Origin: Opitutia bacterium
Lineage (GTDB): Bacteria > Verrucomicrobiota > Verrucomicrobiia > Opitutales > UBA953
Assembly: GCA_947453335.1 (NCBI GenBank)
Contig: CANGFP010000001.1
Location: forward strand, 62,001-126,000
Length of the DNA: 64,000 nt
Direction of reading: 5' to 3'
The notes beneath the pieces are model-generated. The model did not search any database. It was not told the origin of the DNA and was given only the letters and a program-made list of their open reading frames with translations. Positions 47,313 to 55,613 of the stretch are shown one piece after another; positions within the stretch are counted from its first letter, which is position 1, and every line of letters starts with the position of its first letter. The position numbers and the translations under genes were made by a program.

Positions 47313-48599
47313 TTACTTGGCGGCAGGGGTGGTGGCGGGGACGACGACCGGCGTGGTCGGCGCGAGCGGGGTGGTGCCGGACGCGGCGGGCGTCGCCGGG
47401 AGGGCGACCGGGGCGCCCGGAGCGGCGGGGGCGACGACGACCGGGGCGGCGGCCGCGGCTGCGGCGGCCTTCGCGGCCTCGGCCTTGGCGACGGACTTCC
47501 GGAGGACGTCGGGCTTGAAGGTGATCGTGAAGGTGAACGTCGTGAAGTTGTCGCGGGCGCGCATGTCCTTGCTCGCGACGGCGCCGACCTCGGGATTGTC
47601 CTTCAGCGCCTTCTCGAAGGTGGAGATGTCGGAGGGGTTCGTGGTGCGGGCTTCGACCTCGAGGGTGGTGTTGGTCTTCGAGGTGATGCGCGTGAACTCG
47701 ACGGTCGCCGGGCGGTGCTCGTTCGCGAGGGCGAGCATCTCGAGCGCCTGCGGGGACTTCGTGCGGACGTCCTCGATGCGGCTGGCGGTGGCCTGGTCGG
47801 CCTCGATCTCGACGACCTCGGCGTGGCGGGATTCGTTCAGGGTCCTGAGGCGGTTGGCGCGCCAGTTGATGCCGGCGGCGGCGACCTCGAGGGCGACGGA
47901 GAGCGCGAGGACGGCGACGGCCCCGCGGGTCAGGTTCCAGAGGATGAGGTTGACGCGCTCCTTCTTGCGGCGGGCGTTCAGGAAATCCACGTCGCGGATG
48001 TCCGCCTCGTCGCGGCCCTTCGGCGGGATGGTGAAGGGCTTGCCGCCGGCGCGGTGCAGGACGAGGGCGTTCTCCTTGAGCTCGCTCACGAGCTCGCCGT
48101 CGAGCGTGGCCACGGGCGCGCCGGCGGGGAGGCCGGCCTTCGCGGCGGTCTCCGCGGCGAGCGAGGCTTCGTCGGCGTCGGCGACGTCGGCGACGGTCAC
48201 GGCCGCGGGCAAGGGGTTGGTGGCGTCCCAGGCGAGGGCGACGAGGCGTTCCGCGCCGCGGTGCACGACCACGCCGGCGCCGGCCGGGCGCTCGCCGCAG
48301 AGGGCGAGGAACTCGGGGATCACCTGGCAGTCGTCGGGCCACGCGAAGCTTTCCTCGGGCGTGAAGCGGCGGCGGTGCGCGGCGTAGGCCAAGGCCTGCT
48401 TGCCGTCGGCGGAGACGACGTGGCCGACGAGCATCTGCTCGGCGGGGAAGGGCGAGAGGGCCTCGAGGGCGAGCGCGACCTGGCCGGCGGCGTCTTCGCC
48501 TTCGAGCGCGACGGCGCGCACGAAGAAGCGGTTGCCCGGGAGCAGGGCGGCCGCGCCCGGCGGGGTCTGGCCGGGGATCAGTTGGGAGAGGGTGCTCAT
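47313..48599 (-). CDS. gspL: Type II secretion GspL/PilN-like protein
   Basis: 428 residues. The N-terminal cytoplasmic actin-like part (about 1-225) is degenerate; DVDFLNARRKKERVNLILWNLTRG immediately precedes the membrane helix (about 238-258), like PilN/GspL. A periplasmic ferredoxin-like domain follows (about 270-375), then a long Ala/Pro/Val tail (about 378-428) of low complexity. GspL binds the GspE ATPase and GspM. The start at 48599 overlaps the gspK stop by 4 bp. Confidence 0.75.
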   Translation of the reverse strand: MSTLSQLIPGQTPPGAAALLPGNRFFVRAVALEGEDAAGQVALALEALSPFPAEQMLVGHVVSADGKQALAYAAHRRRFTPEESFAWPDDCQVIPEFLALCGERPAGAGVVVHRGAERLVALAWDATNPLPAAVTVADVADADEASLAAETAAKAGLPAGAPVATLDGELVSELKENALVLHRAGGKPFTIPPKGRDEADIRDVDFLNARRKKERVNLILWNLTRGAVAVLALSVALEVAAAGINWRANRLRTLNESRHAEVVEIEADQATASRIEDVRTKSPQALEMLALANEHRPATVEFTRITSKTNTTLEVEARTTNPSDISTFEKALKDNPEVGAVASKDMRARDNFTTFTFTITFKPDVLRKSVAKAEAAKAAAAAAAAPVVVAPAAPGAPVALPATPAASGTTPLAPTTPVVVPATTPAAK

Positions 48600-49915
48600 T
48601 TGGTCTTGGAAGGGAGGGCGGTGGTGGCGCCGGGTTGGCCGGCGCGGCGGACGACGATCTTCTCGTCGTCGGGGTTGGCCTCGGGCTGCTTGGGGGCGCC
48701 GTTGTCCTCGCTCCACGCGAGGATCTGGAAGGGGTAGTTGATGCTGGTGCTCGCGGTGCGCCCGCCGAGCGTCACGGCGCTCGCGGCGTTCAGCACCACG
48801 CCGGGCGTGAGCGCCTTCGGGGCCTTCGCCGCGCCGGCGACGTCGGTCGTGGTGCCGATGGTCTTGGTCGTCGCGGCGACGCCGGTCGAGGAGGTCGAGG
48901 CCGCGGTGTTCGGGGTGAAGCCCCGGCCGGTCGCCGTGCCGGTCACCGCGTCGATGGCGGGCGTGGCGTCGGGGTCGGCCACCGGGCCGGTGAACGTGAC
49001 GTCGTCGCGGATCGCCACGAGGGCGCTGACGCGGCACTTGGCCTGGCCTTCCTTCACGGTGACGCGCACCCACATGAGGTGGACCTCGTCGTCGAAGCGC
49101 TGGAGGGAGCCGGCGGCGCCGATGAGCTGGCGGACCTCGCTGGTCACGCGGAAGTAGGGCGGGACGCCGGTGATGCGCTTCTTCTGCTCGTTCTGGCGGT
49201 CGCGGATGAGGCCGAGCTGGCGCTCGTCGAGGCCCTGCGCCAGGAGCAGCGCGTCGGAGGCGGTGTTGATGTTGGTGTCGCCGAAGGTGTACAGGCTCAC
49301 GCACTCCTTGAAGGCCTTGAGGAGCTCGGTGGGGTTGCCTTCGTCGTCGAAGAAGAAGTCCTTGGCCACGCCGATGGTGCGGAGCTCCTCGAAGGAGCGC
49401 AGCGGGCGGCGGGCGGGCTTGAACGAGAGCTTGGCGCGCTGGTAGGCGGCGTCCGTCGCGTCCTCCTCGATGGACTCGTACTTCTTGCTCGTCCAGGCGA
49501 CGAGGGCGTCGGCCACGCGCTCGGCGTCGCGCTGCTCGAGGTTCAGGGCGTAGAGGAGCTGGATGAGCGTGTTCTTGTCCAGGGTCGAGAGGGGGAGCTT
49601 GGCGCTCTCGTCCTCGTATTCGAAGTGCACCTCGAGGCCTTCGCGCACCGGGATGCCGGCGTAGGCGTGGGGGTCCTCGAAGCCTTGGCTCGGGGCGTGG
49701 ATCTTGTTGAGGTCGATCGAGCGGATCTCCGCGATGACGGCGAGGGCGAGCTCGAGCTCCGACTGCGCGTCGATGCGCAGCCGCGCGCGGTCGACCTCGC
49801 GGGTGGCCATCGCGAGCTCGAGGGAGTTGTCCTCCATGAAGCGCGCGAGCAGCAGCGAGGCCAAGGTGATGAGCACCAGCACGACGACGATGATGGAGCC
49901 GCGGCGCTTCCTCAT
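48596..49915 (-). CDS. gspK: Type II secretion minor pseudopilin GspK
   Basis: 439 residues. Short basic leader MRKRRG then SIIVVVLVLITLASLLLARF: a prepilin-type signal lacking Glu at +5, as is usual for GspK, the tip pseudopilin. The large inserted helical domain includes LSTLDKNTLIQLLYALNL and FEELRTIGVAKDFFF; NINTASDALLLAQGLDERQLGLI is the GspK helix-hairpin-helix motif. The C-terminal 100 residues are Thr/Ala-rich with a final beta segment. It overlaps gspJ and gspL by 4 bp. Confidence 0.88.
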   Translation of the reverse strand: MRKRRGSIIVVVLVLITLASLLLARFMEDNSLELAMATREVDRARLRIDAQSELELALAVIAEIRSIDLNKIHAPSQGFEDPHAYAGIPVREGLEVHFEYEDESAKLPLSTLDKNTLIQLLYALNLEQRDAERVADALVAWTSKKYESIEEDATDAAYQRAKLSFKPARRPLRSFEELRTIGVAKDFFFDDEGNPTELLKAFKECVSLYTFGDTNINTASDALLLAQGLDERQLGLIRDRQNEQKKRITGVPPYFRVTSEVRQLIGAAGSLQRFDDEVHLMWVRVTVKEGQAKCRVSALVAIRDDVTFTGPVADPDATPAIDAVTGTATGRGFTPNTAASTSSTGVAATTKTIGTTTDVAGAAKAPKALTPGVVLNAASAVTLGGRTASTSINYPFQILAWSEDNGAPKQPEANPDDEKIVVRRAGQPGATTALPSKTK

Positions 49916-50559
49916 GGGCGGGAGGCGCCGGGGCGCTTGATGGGGAGGTCGACGACGACCTCGGTCTTGAGCTGGCCGCGCGCGAAGCGGAGGCGCAGGC
50001 GCGCGGGCTTCTGGTACGTGGTGCCGGCTTCGTCCTTCGCGGGTTCCTCCTCGGTCGTCCACTTGCGGAGGTCGGCGTCGTAGTAGTCGTACGCGAGCGA
50101 GGCGACGAACGGCGTGAGGACGGTCTCGTGCACGTCGTTGAGGTCGCGTTCGAGCTCGAGGCGCGACTGCCACTGGACGACGAGGCCGCGTTCCGGCGCG
50201 GCGTAGAGGGAGAAGTCGACGTCGGGCAGCGGGGCCTCGGGCCAGTCGGCGAGGCGCCCCGCGTCGGCGAGGAGGAAGGTCAGGCGCGGGGTGTTCACGC
50301 CGTCGGCGCCGCGGACCTCCTTGATGGCGAAGCCGGCCGCGCCCGGACCGCTCGTCGAGGCCTCGAGGACCTCGCGCACCTGGCGGGTGGCGGCGCGGAC
50401 GTGCTGGTCGAACAGGCGCTGGTCGCGCTTGCCGCCCCAGAGCTCGCTCATGGAGAAGAGGAAGGTGTTCAGCGTCACCATGAGGACGCCGAGGAGCGCG
50501 AGCGAGACGAGGGTCTCGAGCAGCGTGAAGCCGCGGGACTGCCGGGGCGCGGGGTTCAT
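49912..50559 (-). CDS. gspJ: Type II secretion minor pseudopilin GspJ
   Basis: 215 residues. Prepilin cleavage site RG|FTLLETLVSLALLGVLM with Glu +5, then a beta-rich globular domain (VREVLEASTSGPGAAGFAIKEV; RGLVVQWQSRLELERDL). Size and position between I and K match GspJ. It helps form the pseudopilus tip with I and K. Confidence 0.85.
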   Translation of the reverse strand: MNPAPRQSRGFTLLETLVSLALLGVLMVTLNTFLFSMSELWGGKRDQRLFDQHVRAATRQVREVLEASTSGPGAAGFAIKEVRGADGVNTPRLTFLLADAGRLADWPEAPLPDVDFSLYAAPERGLVVQWQSRLELERDLNDVHETVLTPFVASLAYDYYDADLRKWTTEEEPAKDEAGTTYQKPARLRLRFARGQLKTEVVVDLPIKRPGASRP

Positions 50560-51323
50560 TGCCTGAACGGCGCGGGTGCGGCGCCGCGTCCTCCGTTGTT
50601 GCCGTTCGCGTTCTGGCCGCCGGTGGGTCCGGTGGCTGGTCCGCCGCGGCCGCCTTGGTTGCCGCCGTTCGCGCCGCCGGGTTGCGCCCCGCCCTTGCCG
50701 TTGTTCTGGCCGTTGGCCGGACCGCCCTTGCCGTTGTTGTTCTGGCCGCCTTTGCCGTTGTTGCCGCCCTTGCCGTTCGGGTTGGCGTTGCCGTTGTTGC
50801 CGTTGTTGTTGCCGCCGCCGAGGGGCTTGCGCGGGGTGGGCGCGCTGATGAACTGGGTGCCGCCGCCGGTGGCTTCGTCGTAGCCGCGGTCCTTGAGGAG
50901 GCGTTCCTTCGCGGCGTCGCGGATGACCTTGCGGTCCGAGGCGTTGGACCACGTGGGGCGCAGGAGCAGGCGGGTCTCCTCCTTCATCGGCACGTATTCG
51001 CCGCCGCTCTCGCGCTGGATCTCGGCGCTGAGCGTGACGGAGAAGAGGTCGCTGACGGTCGTGGGCTCGACCTTGCCCTTCCAGCGGGCCATGCGGTCGT
51101 CGGGGAGGTAGACGTCGCCGCCGTTCTCGATGTCGTCGAAGTTCACGGTCTCGAGCAGCGCGGCGCGGCAGCGGGCCATGTCCTCCGCGCCGACGTCGTA
51201 CTGCTTGAGGGCTTGGCGGCCGAGGAGGACGTTCGAGTACGCGGCGCCGAGGCCGACCGCGGCGAGCGCGAAGATGGCCAAGGCCACGAGGACCTCGATG
51301 AGCGAGAAGGCGCGGCGGCTCAT
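50556..51323 (-). CDS. gspI: Type II secretion minor pseudopilin GspI with Gly/Asn-rich tail
   Basis: 255 residues, about twice the usual GspI length. Prepilin site RRA|FSLIEVLVALAIFALAAV with Glu +5. The globular part ends near residue 170; from about 180 to 250 the protein is a Gly/Asn/Lys/Pro repeat tail (GGGNNNGNNGNANPNGKGG, then GGQNNNGKGGPANGQNNGKG). Such a tail is not part of known GspI folds and is likely flexible and surface exposed. It overlaps gspH and gspJ by 4 bp. Confidence 0.82.
   Translation of the reverse strand: MSRRAFSLIEVLVALAIFALAAVGLGAAYSNVLLGRQALKQYDVGAEDMARCRAALLETVNFDDIENGGDVYLPDDRMARWKGKVEPTTVSDLFSVTLSAEIQRESGGEYVPMKEETRLLLRPTWSNASDRKVIRDAAKERLLKDRGYDEATGGGTQFISAPTPRKPLGGGNNNGNNGNANPNGKGGNNGKGGQNNNGKGGPANGQNNGKGGAQPGGANGGNQGGRGGPATGPTGGQNANGNNGGRGAAPAPFRQ
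50590..50820 (-). repeat. Low-complexity Gly/Asn-coding tract in gspI
   Basis: Imperfect GGN-AAY codon repeats (GGC/GGT alternating with AAC/AAT) encode the GspI tail. Such tracts are prone to slippage and length change. Confidence 0.75.
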
Positions 51324-51832
51324 TTGGCGTCCTCCGGCGGCAACGGCGCGCAGGTCAAGGGGTCGATGGGGATGACGCGGCGGGCCTGCGCGCGCTGGAT
51401 CTCGATGCGCATGCGGTCGCACGTGCCGTCCGGGTAGAAGCGGATGCGCGTGAGCGCGCGTTCCTCGACCTGGCCGCCGAGGAGCACGGCTTCCTTCACC
51501 TCGGGGGCGACGATCTTGACCTTCACGTCGGCGGCGACGGGCAGGGTCTCCTTCTTGTCGTCCCAGGAATAGGAGAGCACGGTCTCCTCGCCGTCGGGCT
51601 CGATGTCGGGCCGGAGGTCGATGACCTTGGACTGCTCGACGGCCTGGCGGCGGACGGTCTGCAGCAGCGCCATGAGCGCGGACTCAGGGTCGTCGCGCGC
51701 GGTGCCCTTGAGCAGCGACGCCGAGCCGCCGATGAGGACGGCGGCGAGCATGCTGATCAGGCCGAGCACCAGCAGCGTCTCCAGCAAGGTGAAGCCGCGG
51801 CGCGCGCGAGACTGGTCCGGGCGCTTCACCAA
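51320..51832 (-). CDS. gspH: Type II secretion minor pseudopilin GspH
   Basis: 170 residues. Prepilin site RRG|FTLLETLLVLGLISMLAAV with Glu +5, followed by a GspH-like beta domain (ALMALLQTVRRQAVEQSKVIDLR, RIRFYPDGTCDRMRIEI). It sits at the pseudopilus tip complex. It overlaps gspG by 7 bp and gspI by 4 bp. Confidence 0.85.
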   Translation of the reverse strand: MVKRPDQSRARRGFTLLETLLVLGLISMLAAVLIGGSASLLKGTARDDPESALMALLQTVRRQAVEQSKVIDLRPDIEPDGEETVLSYSWDDKKETLPVAADVKVKIVAPEVKEAVLLGGQVEERALTRIRFYPDGTCDRMRIEIQRAQARRVIPIDPLTCAPLPPEDAK

Positions 51833-52275
51833 TTGCCGATGTCGTCAGCGGTGTCCGGGGCCTTGTCGCGGCCGACCGAGAAGAGGTCGTACGACTCGGT
51901 GTTCTTCGTGCCGGGGTAGCGGTACTGGTAGGCGGTGCCCCACGGGTCGAGCGGGAGCGCGCCGCCCTTGGCTTCGACGTACGGGCCGCGCCAGCGGTCC
52001 TGCTTGCCTTCGGGGGCGGCGATGAGGGCCTTGAGGCCTTCTTCGGTCGACGGGTAGTCGCCGAGGTCGATGCGGTAGCGGACGAGCGAGGCCTTGAGCG
52101 ATTCGTTCACGAAGAGCTTGGCGACGCCTTCCTGGCTCTGGCCGAGGATCTTGTCGATGTTCGTGACGGCGATGCCGACGAGCATGCCCACGATCGCGAC
52201 GGCGATCAGGATCTCGAGCAGGGTGAAGCCTTTGCGCAGGGCGCGGCGGGCGGCCAGGAGGGGACGACGGTTCAT
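51826..52275 (-). CDS. gspG: Type II secretion major pseudopilin GspG
   Basis: 149 residues. Prepilin site RKG|FTLLEILIAVAIVGMLVG with Glu +5. The C-terminal calcium-loop region is typical of GspG: YRIDLGDYPSTEEGLKALI, WRGPYVEAKGGALPLDPWGTAYQYRYPG, SYDLFSVGRDKAPDTADDIGNW. It polymerises into the pseudopilus that pushes substrates through the secretin. Confidence 0.95.
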   Translation of the reverse strand: MNRRPLLAARRALRKGFTLLEILIAVAIVGMLVGIAVTNIDKILGQSQEGVAKLFVNESLKASLVRYRIDLGDYPSTEEGLKALIAAPEGKQDRWRGPYVEAKGGALPLDPWGTAYQYRYPGTKNTESYDLFSVGRDKAPDTADDIGNW

Positions 52276-52301
52276 GGTGTAGGGAAAGGAGGGGTGAGGG
52301 C

Positions 52302-52994
52302 TCAGTTGCCGCGGGTGCGGCCGCCTTTGCCGCCGGTGGCCGGGGCCGCGTTCGTCGCCGCGCCGGTGTCGCCGCCGCGCGAGAAGCCGCCGCGGTCGCG
52401 CTTGCCGCCTTCGGCCGGGGCCGCGCCGGCTTCGCCGCCGGCGTTGTTGTTGTTTCCGCGGTCGAAGCCGCGCTGCTTCATCTGTTCGCGGAAGGCCGCG
52501 ATCTGCTCGGGGGTCGGGGCCTGGCCGTTGTTGAAGCCGCCGCGACCGAAGCCGCCGCCGAAGCCGCCTTGGGGCTGCGCATCGGTGGTCAGGCCGACCT
52601 GCGGCACGGGCGCCGCGGGGGTGGTGCCGATGACGGCCTGCTTGAGCGAGAGCTTCACGGGCTGGCCGGCGTTCTCGAGGACGATGGATTCGCTGTCCGC
52701 GTCGTAGCTCTTCACGGACACGGGGACGAGGCCCTGCGGGGCTTCGCCCTGCGCGACCCAGGCGGAGAGCTTGGTCGTGGTGTTGTAGATGCTGAAGTAG
52801 GTCACGCCTTGGTCGACGTACATGCCGCGGAACTCAAGGTTGCTGGGCTTCTCGGCGAGGGTCGTGCCCTTGCCTTCGCCGAAGGGCGAATTCTTGACGA
52901 GGCCATCCAGGTCGACGGCGCCGGCGAGGGCCGGGGTGACGGCAAGTCCGGCGACGATCAGAAGCTGTCGCAAGGCGGTGTGGGCGGGGCGCAT
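52302..52994 (-). CDS. Exported protein heading the minus-strand gsp operon, GspC-like
   Basis: 230 residues with a signal peptide (LRQLLIVAGLAVTPALAGA). The middle (about 45-120; FRGMYVDQGVTYFSIYNTTTK, VPVSVKSYDADSESIVLENAG, VKLSLKQAVIG) is a small beta domain like the homology region of GspC/PilP that links inner membrane and secretin. The tail (about 135-230) is Gly/Arg/Asn-rich (GGFGGGFGRGGFNNGQ) with EQIAAFREQMKQRGFDRG inside. Role as GspC is inferred from position and domain type; the usual membrane anchor is replaced by a cleavable signal. Confidence 0.6.
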   Translation of the reverse strand: MRPAHTALRQLLIVAGLAVTPALAGAVDLDGLVKNSPFGEGKGTTLAEKPSNLEFRGMYVDQGVTYFSIYNTTTKLSAWVAQGEAPQGLVPVSVKSYDADSESIVLENAGQPVKLSLKQAVIGTTPAAPVPQVGLTTDAQPQGGFGGGFGRGGFNNGQAPTPEQIAAFREQMKQRGFDRGNNNNAGGEAGAAPAEGGKRDRGGFSRGGDTGAATNAAPATGGKGGRTRGN

Positions 52995-53281
52995 GAAGAG
53001 GGGGGGGCAGGGGTGGGTAAGTTTAGAACCCCAAACGAAGTGTTTGGTTTCGTAAGTTCTTGTGCAATCTCGCCTTTTTTCGGGGGTCGAAGGGGCTTTT
53101 GCCTACGATAAACCCCCTCCTTGGGGTCAGGGATTGGGCTCAAGGGGTGATTCAGGGGTCTATAATCAACACAAGTCGTTCATTGTCAGTTGTTTAAAGT
53201 TAAATTAATACCCCTTGTGTGGTTTTGAGCCATTTTGACGGGTGATTGCAACCAATCGTCCGGGGTCTTGTTCTATCTACA
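52995..53281. promoter_or_regulatory. Divergent promoter region, gsp operon / cytochrome operon
   Basis: This 287-bp gap is markedly AT-richer around 53160-53240 than its surroundings. It holds the inverted repeat CCAAAC-GAAGT-GTTTGG (53031-53047) facing the gsp operon and a run of A/T with TTTAAAGTTAAATTAATA. TTGACG occurs at 53235. No gene was seen. Exact promoters could not be fixed. Confidence 0.4.
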
Positions 53282-55594
53282 GTGACTTGCTCCCCCTCCC
53301 ACTGGCGCCCCTGGCGTTCGGCTAGCTTCCTCGTCCTCGGGGTGGCTTCCGCGGTCGTGTCCGCGGCGACGCCCGACTTCGCCCACGGGGTGGTGCCTTT
53401 CCTGGAGAAGCATTGCTACGATTGCCACAACGCCGACAAGGCCAAGGGCGACCTCAACCTCGAGCAGTACAAGGACGCTTCCGGGTTCTACCGCGACCAG
53501 CGTCTCTGGCGCCAGGTGGTCAGCCAGGTCGTCGCCGGCGAGATGCCGCCGCCCACCCGCAAGGTCCGACCGGCCGCCCCGGAGGTCGAGGCCGTCCAAG
53601 GCCAGATCCGCGGCCTGCTCACCGCGGCGGTCGCCGCCGCCAAGGTCGATCCGGGCAAGGTCACCGTGCGCCGACTCAACCGCACCGAGTACAACAACAC
53701 GGTCCGCGACCTCTGCTACGTCGACGGCAACTTCTCCGTCGACTTCCCGGCCGACGACACGGGCTACGGCTTCGACAACATCGGCGACGTGCTCACGTTC
53801 TCGCCGGTCCACCTCGAGCGCTTCCTCGCCGCCGCCAAGGTCGTCGCCGAACGCGCCATGCCGACCGACGAGCAGAAGCTGGACGTGCTCAACGTTGACG
53901 GCTATCGGATGCTGCCGCGCGGCCGCTCCGAGGACCAGATGCGCGTCTTCAACGCCGCCACGCTGACGGCCGAGTTCGAGGCTCCGCGCGAGGGCGAGTA
54001 TATCTTCCGCGCCCACCTCGTGGGCATGGGCAACAGCGGCGACCAGGCCGCGGTCGTCAACCTCGTGGTCGACGGCAAGACGGTCGGCACGCAGACGCTC
54101 AAGGTGAAGACCAGCCGCGGCGCCGAGAAGGTCGACGCCAAGGTCAGGCTCACGCCCGGCAAGCACGCGCTCGCCGTGACGTGGACCAACCCGCCGTCCG
54201 ACCTGTCGTCGTCCAGCCGCCGGCTCGGGACCTACCGCTACCAGCTGCTCGGGCCGACCGACACGCGCACCGACCTGCAGCGCAAGCTCGCCGAGTTCGC
54301 CGCGGGCAAGAAGGGCGACGAACGCGCCCGCGCGATGACCAACCTCTTCGTGAGCCGCGCGTTCCGCCGCCCGGCCACGGCCGCCGAAATCCAGCGCTAC
54401 GTCAAGGTCTTCTCCGCCGCCGAGGCCGCGGGCAACTCCTGGGAGGCCGGCGCGCAGGCGATGATCTCCACGGTCCTCGCTTCGCCGAAGTTCGTCTTCC
54501 GCCTCGAGCAGGACGACCAGCCGACGGCCAAGGACGCGCACGCGATCTCGGAGTTCGCGCTGGCTTCGCGGCTCAGCTACTTCGTCTGGGGCTCCATGCC
54601 CGACGAGGAGCTCTTCATGCTCGCGAACTCGGGCAAGCTCTCCGCCAACCTCGAGGCCCAGACGGCCCGCCTGCTCAAGGACAAGCGCGCGCAGTACCTG
54701 GTGACGGGCTTCGCGCTGCAGTGGCTCCAGACGCGCCGGCTCGCGCTCGTCACGCCCGACGCCAAGATGTTCCCGGAGTTCGACGACGCCCTGCGCGCTT
54801 CGATGATCAAGGAGACCGAGCTCTTCCTGTCCGAGATCGTCCGCGACGACCGCAACGTGCTCGACATCATCGACGCGGACTTCACCTACCTCGACCGCCC
54901 GCTGGCCGACCTCTACAAGATCTCGGGCGTCGACTCCCGTCGCTCCGGCGACTTCGTGCGCGTGAAGCTGCCGGCGGGCGACCGCGGCGGCGTGCTCACC
55001 CACGCGAGCATCCTGACGGCGACGTCCAACCCGGACCGCACCTCGCCGGTGAAGCGCGGCAAGTGGATCCTCGAGCAGATCCTCGGGACGCCGCCGCCGC
55101 CCGCCCCGGCCGACGTGCCTTCGCTCGAGGCCCAGAAGCAGCTGAAGGGCAACCTGCGCCAGCGGCTCGAGGAGCACCGCGTCAACCCGGGCTGCGCTTC
55201 CTGCCACAACCGCATGGATGCCCTGGGCTTCGCGTTCGAGAAGTTCGACGCCATCGGCCGCGACCGCACGACGGACGAGGGACAGCCGATCGATCCGTCC
55301 GGCAAGCTGCCCGACGGCCGCGCCTTCGCCGGCGCCACCCAGCTCAAGGCGGTCCTCAAGGCCGACCGCGAGAAGTTCGTCCGCAACCTGTCCGCGAAGC
55401 TGCTCACCTACGGCCTCGGCCGCGGGCTGGAGTTCTACGACGAACCGGCGGTCGACAAGATCGTCGCCGCCGCCGGCAAGGGCCAGAACCGCTTCTCGGC
55501 CCTCGTGCTCGGCGTCGTGCAGAGCGACCCCTTCCGCCTCCGCCGCGGCATTTCGCAGGTTGAAAGCGTCCAGCCGCCCGCCAAAAAGAAGTAA
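53282..55594 (+). CDS. Secreted cytochrome-c-like protein with DUF1587/1592/1588/1585 domains
   Basis: 770 residues from GTG 53282 (a TTG at 53246 is also open), giving a signal peptide ending near VVSAATP. A heme site CYDCHN lies in the N-terminal PSD-type domain (about 45), followed by DUF1587 (RLNRTEYNNTVRDL, PADDTGYGFDNIGDVL), DUF1595, DUF1592 (FALASRLSYFVWGSMPDEEL), DUF1588 (GVLTHASILTATSNPDRTSPVKRG, CASCHNRMDALGFAFEKFD, a second CxxCH) and DUF1585. This layout is typical of Planctomycetota and Verrucomicrobiota, with suspected redox or polymer-degradation roles. Paired with the DUF1552 gene. Confidence 0.92.
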   Translation: MTCSPSHWRPWRSASFLVLGVASAVVSAATPDFAHGVVPFLEKHCYDCHNADKAKGDLNLEQYKDASGFYRDQRLWRQVVSQVVAGEMPPPTRKVRPAAPEVEAVQGQIRGLLTAAVAAAKVDPGKVTVRRLNRTEYNNTVRDLCYVDGNFSVDFPADDTGYGFDNIGDVLTFSPVHLERFLAAAKVVAERAMPTDEQKLDVLNVDGYRMLPRGRSEDQMRVFNAATLTAEFEAPREGEYIFRAHLVGMGNSGDQAAVVNLVVDGKTVGTQTLKVKTSRGAEKVDAKVRLTPGKHALAVTWTNPPSDLSSSSRRLGTYRYQLLGPTDTRTDLQRKLAEFAAGKKGDERARAMTNLFVSRAFRRPATAAEIQRYVKVFSAAEAAGNSWEAGAQAMISTVLASPKFVFRLEQDDQPTAKDAHAISEFALASRLSYFVWGSMPDEELFMLANSGKLSANLEAQTARLLKDKRAQYLVTGFALQWLQTRRLALVTPDAKMFPEFDDALRASMIKETELFLSEIVRDDRNVLDIIDADFTYLDRPLADLYKISGVDSRRSGDFVRVKLPAGDRGGVLTHASILTATSNPDRTSPVKRGKWILEQILGTPPPPAPADVPSLEAQKQLKGNLRQRLEEHRVNPGCASCHNRMDALGFAFEKFDAIGRDRTTDEGQPIDPSGKLPDGRAFAGATQLKAVLKADREKFVRNLSAKLLTYGLGRGLEFYDEPAVDKIVAAAGKGQNRFSALVLGVVQSDPFRLRRGISQVESVQPPAKKK

Positions 55595-55613
55595 CCCCCT
55601 TAACGTCCCCGCC

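Noticed and set aside
53246-53281. TTG start for the cytochrome gene
   Set aside because: The GTG at 53282 gives a sensible signal peptide; TTG is a rare start and adds 12 residues of no clear use. Not fully settled.
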